Source: Paraclostridium sordellii (lineage in GTDB: Bacteria; Bacillota; Clostridia; Peptostreptococcales; Peptostreptococcaceae). Taken from it: a DNA stretch of 64,000 nt. The DNA lies in the NCBI RefSeq assembly GCF_000953675.1, contig NZ_LN679998.1, forward strand, positions 1,263,911 through 1,327,910. Direction: 5' to 3'. Made by a program: the position numbers and the translations under genes. Below are positions 26,197 to 34,641 of this stretch, one piece after another (within the stretch, counting starts at the first letter, position 1; every line of letters starts with the position of its first letter). The notes beneath the pieces were generated by a model. The model was not told where the DNA came from and did no database searches. It was given only the letters and a program-made list of their open reading frames with translations.

Positions 26197-27909
26197 ATGT
26201 GGTTTATGCGTTTTTCAAAAGCAAATTGTAAAAATTGTTATGCCTGTGCTAGAGTTTGTCCAGTTAATGCAATAAAAATAAAAAATGAACATGCCCAGGT
26301 TATAGAAGAAAGGTGTATTATATGTGGTAAATGCTTTAAGGTTTGTCCTCAATATGCAAAAATAATTAAATCAGATGTATATAAAGTAAAAGAGTATATA
26401 TCAAAAGGAGATAAAGTTATTGCATCTATAGCACCAAGCTTTTCAGCTATATTTGGAGAACACAGTAATAAATTGAAATCTTTATTAAAAAAGCTTGGAT
26501 TTTATGATGCACAAGAAGCTATTTATGGAATCGATTTAGTAGAAAAAGCATATGAAGAATATGCAAATAAAGAAGATGATTTATGCTATATAACAAGTTT
26601 TTGTCCTTCTGTTACAGGACTAATACAAAAACATTACCCAGAACTTATAAAAAATTTGATTCCTATAATATCTCCAGCGGTTTGTCATAGTAAATTAATA
26701 AAGGCTAAATATGGAGAAGATGTAAAGGTTGTGTTTATAGGACCTTGTTTGTCAAAAAAAATTGAAGGAGTTGAATCCGGGAATATAGACAATGTATTAA
26801 CTTTTGTTGAGTTAATAGAATGGATAAACTATGAAAATATAAACATAGAGAAATTAGAAATAGAGAATTTTGATTGTAATAACTCGCAAAAAAGATTATT
26901 TCCTATAGTAGGGGAACCCACTAAAAGTATAGAAAATAAAAATCCTAGAAAAACAATTATTCAGGTTGAAGGAAGTAAAGATTGTATAAAAATGCTCAAG
27001 GCAATTAAAATAGGAAAATTTAAAAATACTCTTTTAGAATTAAGTTTTTGTAGACATAGTTGTTTAGGTGGTTCTGGTATGCCAAAAGACAATATAAATT
27101 GTTATGAACGAAGAATTAGAGTTAGAAATTATGCAAATAGTATGGGAAATAATACTGATGAGAAGGTAGATGAAATATATCCATTAAATAATTTTAGTAT
27201 AAATATGAATAGAGAGTATAAGTGTTTAAAGAAAGATTTAAAAATACCAAATGCAATAGAACTTAGAGAAATTTTAAAAAGTATGGGAAAATATATAAAA
27301 AAAGATGAGTTAAACTGTGGCAGTTGTGGATACTCTACTTGTAGAGAAAAAGCTGTTGCTGTATATAATAATATGGCTGAGATTGAAATGTGTCTTCCTT
27401 ATATGAGAGATAAGGCTGAAAATCTAGCAAATACTATAGTTGATGTAACTCCAAATATGGTAACTATAGTAGATAAAAATCTAGATATTGTAAAGATGAA
27501 TAAATCTAGTGAAAAGTTTTTTAATACAAATGTAGAAAAGTATAAAGGGTTGCCTGTAATTTTATATTTGGACGAAAAGCCTTTTGAGTATGTACTAGAT
27601 AATAAAAAAAATATAATAAAAGAAAAAGTATTTTTAAAAGATAGTTCTAAAGTTATAATTCAAAGTATATTATGGCTAGAACATAATAAGGTTATGCTTT
27701 GGATAGCGGATGACATAACTGAAAATGAAGAACTTGAAAAAAAACTTATGGAAAAGAAAATAGATGCTATGAATATAACTCAGGCTGTAATAGATAAGCA
27801 AATGAGAGTTGCCCAGGAAATCGCAAGTCTTTTAGGTGAGACAACAGCAGAAACTAAAGTTACATTGAATAAATTAAAAAAACTTATTCAGGAAGAGGTA
27901 GTGCAATGA
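26197..27909 (+). CDS. Sensory [FeFe]-hydrogenase-like iron-sulfur protein with PAS domain
   Basis: This 570-residue protein starts with two ferredoxin-type clusters (C11/14/17/21 and C40/43/46/50). A hydrogenase large-subunit domain follows, then a CGSCGYSTC domain (C374, C377, C382, with C399), a PAS domain (~413-520) and a C-terminal coiled coil. The four H-cluster cysteines are kept: C136 in TSFCPSV, C184 in IGPCLSKK, C285 and C289 in SFCRHSCLGGSG. The proton-relay cysteine of catalytic enzymes (TSCCP) is Phe135 here, so efficient hydrogen turnover is unlikely. This layout matches the phosphatase-linked sensory hydrogenases (group C). It overlaps a PP2C gene by 4 bases. It probably senses hydrogen or redox state, as an inference. 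Confidence 0.85.
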   Translation: MWFMRFSKANCKNCYACARVCPVNAIKIKNEHAQVIEERCIICGKCFKVCPQYAKIIKSDVYKVKEYISKGDKVIASIAPSFSAIFGEHSNKLKSLLKKLGFYDAQEAIYGIDLVEKAYEEYANKEDDLCYITSFCPSVTGLIQKHYPELIKNLIPIISPAVCHSKLIKAKYGEDVKVVFIGPCLSKKIEGVESGNIDNVLTFVELIEWINYENINIEKLEIENFDCNNSQKRLFPIVGEPTKSIENKNPRKTIIQVEGSKDCIKMLKAIKIGKFKNTLLELSFCRHSCLGGSGMPKDNINCYERRIRVRNYANSMGNNTDEKVDEIYPLNNFSINMNREYKCLKKDLKIPNAIELREILKSMGKYIKKDELNCGSCGYSTCREKAVAVYNNMAEIEMCLPYMRDKAENLANTIVDVTPNMVTIVDKNLDIVKMNKSSEKFFNTNVEKYKGLPVILYLDEKPFEYVLDNKKNIIKEKVFLKDSSKVIIQSILWLEHNKVMLWIADDITENEELEKKLMEKKIDAMNITQAVIDKQMRVAQEIASLLGETTAETKVTLNKLKKLIQEEVVQ

Positions 27910-29060
27910 ATTACTACTTTGATTTTTCAAGTTTTAGTATGAATAAATATAATGAAGAACTTTGTGGTGATAAAGTTGAATTTTTAAATAGTGATGAAAA
28001 GTTTATAGCTGTATTGTCAGATGGATTAGGAAGTGGAGTTAAAGCTAATATTTTAGCTACACTAACATCTAAAATAGCTATAACTATGTTGAAAGAAGGG
28101 GCTGAACTACCTGAAGTTGTTGATACTATTTTAAAAACTCTTCCAGTATGTTTAGAAAGAAATTTAGCATATTCAACTTTCACGATAATTACAATAGATT
28201 TTGAGGGTATGGTTTATATAGCTGAGTTTGATAATCCAAGTATATTTTACCTAAGCAATAAAAAAGTTCAAGATATAAATTGGATAGAACTTAGTATAAA
28301 CAATAGAAAAATAAGAGAGAGTAGATTTAAAATAAAAGAAGATGATATACTTATATTTGTAAGTGATGGAGTTATATATGCTGGAGGAGGAACAGTATTA
28401 AACTTAAACTGGAAATGGGAAGATGTAAAAGCATATATTGAAAAATTTATTGCGGTTAATATGACATCTAGAGAAATTACAAGAACTTTAATTGGAGCTT
28501 GTGATCAATTATATATGCAAAAACCAGGAGATGATACTACTGTAGCAACTATAAAAATATCAAAACCTAAATATACAACTATATTTACAGGTCCTCCTAA
28601 AGATAAAAAGCATGATGAATATGTAGCAAGTGAATTTTTAAAAAATAAAGGGAGAAAAGTCATATGTGGGGGAACTTCTGCCAAAATTATAGCAAGAAAG
28701 TTAAATCAAAAAATAGATATGAATTTTAATATAATTGATGAAGATATACCTCCAATTGCTAGAATAAAAGGAATTGACCTTGTAACAGAGGGAATGCTAA
28801 CTTTAAAAAGGTCTATAGAAATATTAGAAAGCATAAAGGATGGAGAAAACACAAAGTTAAAGGATGATGGAGCTTCAAAACTTGTAAAAATACTTTTAGA
28901 ACAATCTACTCATATAAAATTCATAGTAGGATGTGCTATAAATTCAGCTAATAAGTGTATGTATAATAATGAAATAGAAAATCCCAAAGTAGAAGTTATA
29001 AAACAATTAGAAAAAACGCTTAAAAAATTTGGGAAAATAGTAGAAGTTTATTACTGTTAA
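27906..29060 (+). CDS. SpoIIE/PP2C-type phosphatase linked to the sensory hydrogenase
   Basis: The 384-residue protein has an N-terminal PP2C-like phosphatase domain (about 1-220). Its metal motifs look intact: CGDKVEF (Asp22), LSDGLGSGVKA (Asp39), LIFVSDGVIYAGGG and PGDDTTVATIKI. The C-terminal ~160 residues (from TGPPKDKKHDEYVASEFLKN) form a separate domain, with GRKVICGGTSAKIIARKL, that I do not recognise. Phosphatases of this type often act on anti-sigma-factor antagonists. It starts inside the end of the hydrogenase-like gene (ATGA overlap), which argues that the two proteins act together: sensor, then phosphatase output. Confidence 0.85.
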   Translation: MNYYFDFSSFSMNKYNEELCGDKVEFLNSDEKFIAVLSDGLGSGVKANILATLTSKIAITMLKEGAELPEVVDTILKTLPVCLERNLAYSTFTIITIDFEGMVYIAEFDNPSIFYLSNKKVQDINWIELSINNRKIRESRFKIKEDDILIFVSDGVIYAGGGTVLNLNWKWEDVKAYIEKFIAVNMTSREITRTLIGACDQLYMQKPGDDTTVATIKISKPKYTTIFTGPPKDKKHDEYVASEFLKNKGRKVICGGTSAKIIARKLNQKIDMNFNIIDEDIPPIARIKGIDLVTEGMLTLKRSIEILESIKDGENTKLKDDGASKLVKILLEQSTHIKFIVGCAINSANKCMYNNEIENPKVEVIKQLEKTLKKFGKIVEVYYC

Positions 29061-29098
29061 ATAAATTTTAATATTAATAATTAAGGGGAGATGCTATA

Positions 29099-29737
29099 AT
29101 GAATAAGTTAGAGTTTATTTACAATCGAGTAAGTGTAAGAAAATATAAAAATGAAGCTATACCAAAAGAAGATATAGTCGAAATTTTAAAAGCCGGAACT
29201 TATGCACCTTCAGGGAAAAACCTTCAAAACTGGCATTTTATAGTAGTTTCCGATGTTGGAAAAATAAAAAAAATTTCTGAATGTGTTATAAACAAAGGTA
29301 ATAAATTAATTAAAGAAGTAAATGACGATAAATCAAAGTCATCATTTTTAAAAATGTTGCCATACTATACAGTATTTAAAAGTGCTCCTGTTTTAATATT
29401 AGTTTACGCAAGTGAATACCCAAATACAGAGTATAATATATTAAAATTAGCAAATAAATCTGATGAATATTTACAAAAAGCTTTATTTTCAAATCCGGGT
29501 ATTCAAAATATAGGTGCAGCTATGGAAAATATTTTACTTGCATCTAGTGCTATGGGATATGGAACTTGTTGGATGACAGGACCTAATTTTGCAAGAGATG
29601 AAATTAAAGAATTAATAGGATTTGAAAAAGAAGGATTTGAATTAGCATGTATGACTCCTTTAGGAGTACCTACAGATGAAAAACATCCAAGAGCTAAAAG
29701 AAAATCACTAGAAGAAGTAGTAACATTTATTGATTAA
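29099..29737 (+). CDS. Nitroreductase family flavoprotein
   Basis: The 212-residue protein belongs to the FMN-dependent nitroreductase family. It shows the RVSVRKYKNEAIPKEDI start, YAPSGKNLQNWHFIVV, IGAAMENILLASSAMGYGTC and a closing GVPTDEKHPRAKRKS. The physiological substrate is not predictable. It follows the phosphatase gene by 38 bases with an AAGGGGAG ribosome site, so it may belong to the same transcript as the hydrogenase-like sensor. That link is only positional. Confidence 0.88.
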   Translation: MNKLEFIYNRVSVRKYKNEAIPKEDIVEILKAGTYAPSGKNLQNWHFIVVSDVGKIKKISECVINKGNKLIKEVNDDKSKSSFLKMLPYYTVFKSAPVLILVYASEYPNTEYNILKLANKSDEYLQKALFSNPGIQNIGAAMENILLASSAMGYGTCWMTGPNFARDEIKELIGFEKEGFELACMTPLGVPTDEKHPRAKRKSLEEVVTFID

Positions 29738-29763
29738 TAAAGACGTAATAAGGAGAGTTTGTA

Positions 29764-30678
29764 ATGAGCAAAAGTTTAGAAATATCATATTCGTTTGGAT
29801 ATGTATTTGATAAGAGTAAATTAATAGTTATGTGCCCTGTTGGGGAGAACACTATGAGTGAAGAAGAATATGAAATGGAAGTAGAAGTTGCTTTTTTAGA
29901 AGATGGCATAGAGCAAGCATTTGAAGAAGCTGATATAAATGAGGCAAATGATATTATAAAACCTTTAGAAACATTTTTAATGAAGCCAAATAAAGTAATT
30001 CCATTTGTAACTTCTATAAAAGATGGTGAAACAAAACAAAACTTAGATAAATTACTAGAAGATTTTGATGAAGAGTATGAAATTAAGAAAAGCTATATAA
30101 AAAAAGGCTATGAAATTTGTGATATATATGATGTATTTCAAAATGTTATTAAATACATACCTAAAGAAAATATAGAAAACTTAAATATACTTAAAATAGA
30201 AGAAAATAAATTTAATTTTAACTTATTTTTAGAAGAAACTATAAAAAATTTAGAGGAAGAAGTTGATTCTAATTCTATAGTTTTAAAAATGAGAAAAAGT
30301 AATTTAACAGATAGACTTTTTGTAAAGGAAAGTACAGAAATAGACCTAAGTAATTTAAAAGAACAATCGATTTTAGATATATTAAAAACTGATAGTATGT
30401 ATGTTTTATTTGGATTAGAATCCGATTCTCAATCAAGGGAGATAATGTGTGCTAATAAAGAAGTTATTACTGACATAAATGTGGATATGGGAGATTTAGA
30501 TGTATCACAAACTAAAGATTTTGGATATATTATAGAAAAAAATGATAATGAAATTTGTTTTAAAATTGCTAACTTTAATTGGGAAGCAGCAAATAATCAA
30601 CAAATTGCACAAGTTGTTGATTATAGTGGAAAGTTCAAGTTAATGATGATAGATTTTATAAATCAATTTGTAAAATAA
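29764..30678 (+). CDS. Acidic hypothetical protein, 304 aa
   Basis: I do not recognise this protein. It is strongly acidic (many Glu/Asp, for example EEEYEMEVEVAFLEDGIEQA), with no signal peptide, membrane segment or cysteine motif. The C-terminal part (from about residue 195) looks like alternating strands, ending IANFNWEAANNQQIAQVVDY. The ribosome site AAGGAGAG is good. It lies 26 bases after the nitroreductase gene and before a terminator, so it is the last gene of that transcript. Confidence 0.72.
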   Translation: MSKSLEISYSFGYVFDKSKLIVMCPVGENTMSEEEYEMEVEVAFLEDGIEQAFEEADINEANDIIKPLETFLMKPNKVIPFVTSIKDGETKQNLDKLLEDFDEEYEIKKSYIKKGYEICDIYDVFQNVIKYIPKENIENLNILKIEENKFNFNLFLEETIKNLEEEVDSNSIVLKMRKSNLTDRLFVKESTEIDLSNLKEQSILDILKTDSMYVLFGLESDSQSREIMCANKEVITDINVDMGDLDVSQTKDFGYIIEKNDNEICFKIANFNWEAANNQQIAQVVDYSGKFKLMMIDFINQFVK

Positions 30679-30703
30679 GGGCTACTATGGTAGTCCTTAT
30701 TTT
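30672..30703 (+). terminator. Terminator after the 304-aa gene
   Basis: AAAATAAGGGCTAC pairs with GTAGTCCTTATTTT (one G-T pair) around TATG; the stop codon lies in the left arm. Confidence 0.8.
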
Positions 30704-30786
30704 ATTGAAAAGGCTAGCTTGCACTAATATACTATATATGTTAAAATTCAAATGTTAATTTAATAATATAAGAAACAGGTGATAAA

Positions 30787-32064
30787 ATGCTAAATGAGAC
30801 AAAAGAATTATTAAAAAACTTTTATGAATTGGATGATGAAATTTTCAACTTATCTAATGAAGTTATGGATGATATAAAAGGAAGATTTGAAGAGATAAAG
30901 GAAATAAGAGAATACAATCAATATAAAGTTTTAAAGGCTATGCAAGAATCTAATTTAAGTGATAATCACTTTAACTGGACAACAGGGTATGGATATAATG
31001 ATATTGGGCGTGAAAAAATAGAGGAAATATACTCTAAAGTATTTAATACTGAGGATGCTATAGTAAGACCGATAATAGTTAATGGAACTCATGCATTAAC
31101 ATTATGTGTACAAGGGATTGTAAGACCCGGGGATGAAATTTTATCAGTTACTGGAAAGCCATATGATACACTAGAAGGTGTTATAGGTATAAGAGAAGAA
31201 AAAGGATCATTAAAAGAGTTTGGAGTTACATACAATCAAGTAGACTTCTTAGAAAATGGAGAGGTAGACCTAGAGGGAATAAAAGAAAAAATTAATGATA
31301 AAACTAAATTAGTAATGATACAAAGATCTAAAGGATATTCTTGGAGAAAATCTTTAACAATATCAGATATAAAAGAAGTTATAGAGACTGTTAAAAGCAT
31401 AAAACCAGAAGTTATAGTAATGGTTGATAATTGCTATGGAGAATTTATTGAGACTAAAGAACCAACTGATGTAGGTGCAGATATAATGGCAGGATCTCTT
31501 ATAAAAAATCCAGGAGGAGGATTAGCTTTAACTGGAGGATATATAGTAGGTAAGAAAGAGTTGGTAGAACTTATATCATATAGACTTACATCTCCTGGAA
31601 TAGGAAAAGAATGTGGACTTACATTTGGAACAAGTAGAACTGTTTTACAAGGATTTTTCTTAGCTCCATATGTGGTATCACAAGCATTAATGGGAGCAAT
31701 TTTCTGTTCTAGGATGTTTGAAAAATTAGGATATGAAGTTTTACCAAAATATGATGATTTAAGAAGTGATATAATTCAATGTGTAAGATTAAATAATGCA
31801 CAAGAAGTTATAGATTTTTGTCAAGGAGTACAAGCTGCAGCTCCAGTAGATTCATTTGTAAAACCAGAACCATGGGCTATGCCAGGTTATGATAGTGAAG
31901 TTATAATGGCAGCAGGTGCATTTATACAAGGATCATCTATAGAATTAAGTGCAGATGCTCCTATAAAACCACCATATAATGTATATTTCCAAGGTGGATT
32001 AACTTTTGATCACTCTAAAATGGGAACTTTAAAGGCATATCAATATATGAAAAAGAACAAATAA
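30787..32064 (+). CDS. PLP-dependent methionine gamma-lyase family / aluminium resistance protein (YnbB-like)
   Basis: The 425-residue PLP enzyme has the Cys/Met-metabolism fold with the family-specific TTGYGYNDIGREKIEEIYS and IVNGTHALTL. The PLP-lysine segment is MAGSLIKNPGGGLALTGGYI. The C-terminal VYFQGGLTFDHSKMG is also typical. Members are annotated as aluminium resistance proteins or methionine gamma-lyase-like; the actual reaction is uncertain. The start follows ACAGGTGA. It is monocistronic with a palindromic terminator shared with the convergent helicase gene. Confidence 0.87.
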   Translation: MLNETKELLKNFYELDDEIFNLSNEVMDDIKGRFEEIKEIREYNQYKVLKAMQESNLSDNHFNWTTGYGYNDIGREKIEEIYSKVFNTEDAIVRPIIVNGTHALTLCVQGIVRPGDEILSVTGKPYDTLEGVIGIREEKGSLKEFGVTYNQVDFLENGEVDLEGIKEKINDKTKLVMIQRSKGYSWRKSLTISDIKEVIETVKSIKPEVIVMVDNCYGEFIETKEPTDVGADIMAGSLIKNPGGGLALTGGYIVGKKELVELISYRLTSPGIGKECGLTFGTSRTVLQGFFLAPYVVSQALMGAIFCSRMFEKLGYEVLPKYDDLRSDIIQCVRLNNAQEVIDFCQGVQAAAPVDSFVKPEPWAMPGYDSEVIMAAGAFIQGSSIELSADAPIKPPYNVYFQGGLTFDHSKMGTLKAYQYMKKNK

Positions 32065-32089
32065 AAAAACCTCATTATGAGGTTTTTTT
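32063..32089. terminator. Bidirectional terminator
   Basis: AAAAAAACCTCA pairs with TGAGGTTTTTTT around a three-base loop between two convergent genes. Confidence 0.85.
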
Positions 32090-33233
32090 ATTTGTTAAAA
32101 TCTATTAGTTTTCCTTCAGATAAATCTTTATGTGAAATTTTTATGTTAAATTCTTTTGATAAAAATCTAACTGATGCTAGTTCTTTTGGAGTTATTATAG
32201 AAATTGCATCTCCTTGATTTGTACCTCTAGCTGTTCTACCTACTCTGTGTATATATTCATTGCTACTAACAGGGAAGTCTAGGTTAAAAACATGTGTAAC
32301 ATCCTTAATATCTATACCTCTAGCTGATAAATCTGATGAAACTAAAACATTAGATTTACCTGATTTAAATTTATCTAAGGCATTTTTTCTATCCTCTTTA
32401 GTCATTCTTCCATATATACAAACTGAGTTTCTATTATGGAAGTTTAACTTATTATTTATTACTTCTATGCTTTCTTCATCATTTACAAAAACTATAGCTT
32501 TTTTAGGATTTACAGCAGCTAAAGATTTTCTAAGTAATTTAAATTTATCTCTTTTATCACCTAATAAGTACATATGATTTATATTTTTGTTTACACTTAC
32601 TTTATTTTCTGTTTTAACAATCTTAGGATCTTTCATTAAATCTTTTAAAATTTCTACACACTTATCATCTGCACTAGCTGAAAATGCTAACAATTGTTTA
32701 TCTTTTAATGTACATTTAATTACGTCTTTTACAGATCTTAAGCTTTTTCCTCCTATTAAGCTATCTACTTCATCTAATACAATAGTTTTTACAGTATGAA
32801 CTTTTAATTTTCTTTGTTGGATTAAATCTAAAATTCTTCCTGTAGTTCCAACTACTATATGAGGCTTTATGCTTTTTATATTTTTTATTTGTTTTTGAAT
32901 ATTAACCTCGCCTATTAAAGGAAGCGTTGTTACATTTATGCCTGAATTTTCAGATAGTAATTTAACTTGGTTTACTATTTGCATAGAAAGCTCATGTGTT
33001 GGAGCTAAAATTAAAACTTGAGTTTCACGCTTTGAAGTATCTATTTTTTGAAATAAAGGTAGTAAGTAAGCTAATGTTTTACCACTTCCTGTTTGGGCTT
33101 GAACTATTAAGTCTTTATGGTCTTTTATATCATCAAAGACTAGTGATTGTATTTTATTTAGACTTTTTATACCTTGCTTTTGTAAAGCTTTAGATAAGCT
33201 AAAATCTAAGTTAATATCATAAGATTTATTCAT
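32088..33233 (-). CDS. DEAD-box RNA helicase with DEVD motif
   Basis: This 381-residue ATP-dependent RNA helicase contains only the two RecA-like domains, with no C-terminal RNA-binding extension. Visible motifs are IQSLVFDDI (Q motif region), AQTGSGKT (Walker A), APTHELSMQI, TTGRILD, LDEVDSL (motif II, DEVD instead of DEAD), FSASAD (SAT replaced by SAS), DLSARGIDIKDV and HRVGRTARG. The changes keep the acidic pair needed for ATP hydrolysis. The ribosome site is AAGGAG. It may act in ribosome assembly or mRNA turnover, as in small cold-shock helicases. Confidence 0.9.
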   Translation of the reverse strand: MNKSYDINLDFSLSKALQKQGIKSLNKIQSLVFDDIKDHKDLIVQAQTGSGKTLAYLLPLFQKIDTSKRETQVLILAPTHELSMQIVNQVKLLSENSGINVTTLPLIGEVNIQKQIKNIKSIKPHIVVGTTGRILDLIQQRKLKVHTVKTIVLDEVDSLIGGKSLRSVKDVIKCTLKDKQLLAFSASADDKCVEILKDLMKDPKIVKTENKVSVNKNINHMYLLGDKRDKFKLLRKSLAAVNPKKAIVFVNDEESIEVINNKLNFHNRNSVCIYGRMTKEDRKNALDKFKSGKSNVLVSSDLSARGIDIKDVTHVFNLDFPVSSNEYIHRVGRTARGTNQGDAISIITPKELASVRFLSKEFNIKISHKDLSEGKLIDFNK

Positions 33234-33330
33234 TTTTTACTCCTTTTTAAATATATAATTTCTGAATTAGATTTATAGTATAACATTAATTTCAGTTTAA
33301 TTCAAAATGTATTAGATTATACAAATAAAT

Positions 33331-33360
33331 TTGGACTAATATGTATTGTTATACTATAAT
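33331..33360 (+). promoter_or_regulatory. Candidate promoter of the small membrane protein
   Basis: TTGGAC (33331-33336) and TATAAT (33355-33360) are 18 bases apart, 34 bases before the ATG. Confidence 0.5.
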
Positions 33361-33394
33361 ATATTTTATGAAATTCAAAAAGGAGTACGAGTTT

Positions 33395-33769
33395 ATGAGC
33401 AACAAATCTAATGAAATTTTGTTAAGGTTAATTCTATGGAAAGAAGTTTTATATATACCTACCTATACAATTTTATATAACTATTTTAAAAAACTATTTT
33501 GGATAGTTGTTATAATAGATAGGTTTATTAATTTGCTAATAATAGCAAATAACATAGACATAGATGAGTTGTTTGATAAGTTTTTAAAACCATATGAAGA
33601 CAAAAAGTCAGAAAGCTTAGCCAAACTAGGGTTATTTACTATAATAACCACACCAATATTATACATATTAACATTTTTTAATAATAAGAAGTTATTTTTA
33701 ATTTTAATAGCTTTAGAGGTTGCAGATTTTATAGTTTTTAAGTTTTTAAGTAAGGATATTAAAAAATAG
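33395..33769 (+). CDS. Small membrane protein, 124 aa, unknown
   Basis: The product has a hydrophobic N-terminal stretch around residues 25-50 (LFWIVVIIDRFINLLIIANN) and a hydrophobic pair near residues 75-110. A basic end, LSKDIKK, follows. No family is recognised. The ATG at 33395 follows AAGGAG; an in-frame ATG at 33341 would start inside the promoter and is rejected. It may be cotranscribed with the secreted protein gene 65 bases downstream. Confidence 0.65.
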   Translation: MSNKSNEILLRLILWKEVLYIPTYTILYNYFKKLFWIVVIIDRFINLLIIANNIDIDELFDKFLKPYEDKKSESLAKLGLFTIITTPILYILTFFNNKKLFLILIALEVADFIVFKFLSKDIKK

Positions 33770-33834
33770 AGTAAACAAAATAATTATACAAAAAATGTGC
33801 ATAATATAAGGTAAAAGTCTTTAGAGGTGAGATT

Positions 33835-34230
33835 ATGCAAAAACTAGTAAAAATATTTTTTATACTCATAGTCTGCTTTATTTTCTCTAATATAAATGTA
33901 TATAGTATAAATTACTATGATTTGTATTTTGAGAAAGTCAAAGAAGAATTTGAAAAAGGTCCTTTGCTAAACTTAAATAATGGTTTAGACTATAAAATTA
34001 AGTATAATGTAAATTTATCTAAGGATGAACTTGATGTCATAGGCCATTCTTTAAAGTTAAATTTAAATGAATATAAACCAATAAATAAGAATCAACATAT
34101 TAAGTTAGAGGATAGTGTTGAGTTTAGATATATATACAAAGTAATAGAAGGTAAAATTGTAAAAGATTATGGAAGTTGGCAAAAAGAAAAAAAGGTAATT
34201 TTAAAAATACCTATTGATGTAAAATATTAA
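33835..34230 (+). CDS. Secreted hypothetical protein, 131 aa
   Basis: The protein starts with a clear signal peptide (KLVKIFFILIVCFIFSNINV). It continues with ~105 mature residues rich in Lys, Tyr and Asn, with alternating strands near the end (FRYIYKVIEGKIVKDYG). No lipobox cysteine or wall anchor is present. The ribosome site is AGAGGTGA. No family is recognised, and a terminator follows. Confidence 0.65.
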   Translation: MQKLVKIFFILIVCFIFSNINVYSINYYDLYFEKVKEEFEKGPLLNLNNGLDYKIKYNVNLSKDELDVIGHSLKLNLNEYKPINKNQHIKLEDSVEFRYIYKVIEGKIVKDYGSWQKEKKVILKIPIDVKY

Positions 34231-34240
34231 CATAATAATT

Positions 34241-34271
34241 AAAAGGGGTATCCAATTTGGATACCTCTTTT
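34241..34271 (+). terminator. Terminator after the secreted protein gene
   Basis: AAAAGGGGTATCC pairs with GGATACCTCTTTT (one G-T pair) around five bases, ending in T. Confidence 0.8.
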
Positions 34272-34411
34272 AATTTACATATTATATATAATTGTGAAAT
34301 TAAAAAAATAATAAATATATATGATTTAATTTTGTCTTTGAAGGGTAAATAAATAATACTAGTATATATAGTGCTAGCATAAATAATATTTAATTAAATG
34401 GAGGCAATAAA

Positions 34412-34600
34412 ATGAAAGCATTTGTAGATAAAGACGTATGTATTGGATGTGGAGCATGTACAGGTATATGTCCAGAAATTTTTGAAATGGAAGATGATGG
34501 TTTAGCAGTAGCTAAAGAAGGTGAGGTTCCAGCTGAATTAGAAGAAAGTGCTGTTGAAGCACAAGATGGATGTCCTGTAAGTGCTATAACTGTAGAATAA
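34412..34600 (+). CDS. Small [4Fe-4S] ferredoxin
   Basis: This 62-residue electron carrier binds one cluster through C10, C13, C16 and C54 (CIGCGACTGIC and DGCPVSAI). C20 remains from the second cluster site. In single-cluster ferredoxins such as that of Thermotoga, the matching cysteine forms a disulfide, but no partner cysteine is present here. The protein is very acidic. The ribosome site is GGAGG. A CTAG-containing imperfect dyad (near 34360-34380) lies upstream, with no clear promoter. It is monocistronic. Confidence 0.92.
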   Translation: MKAFVDKDVCIGCGACTGICPEIFEMEDDGLAVAKEGEVPAELEESAVEAQDGCPVSAITVE

Positions 34601-34613
34601 AGATAAATTATAT

Positions 34614-34641
34614 AAAAAAGAACTCCTAGGAGTTCTTTTTT
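34614..34641. terminator. Bidirectional terminator between ferredoxin and MarR genes
   Basis: AAAAAAGAACTCC and its exact complement are separated by two bases, with A and T runs on opposite sides. Confidence 0.85.

Noticed and set aside
26197-27909. Catalytic [FeFe] hydrogenase
   Set aside because: The proton-relay cysteine is Phe and the gene is fused to PAS and coupled to a phosphatase, so a sensor is more likely.
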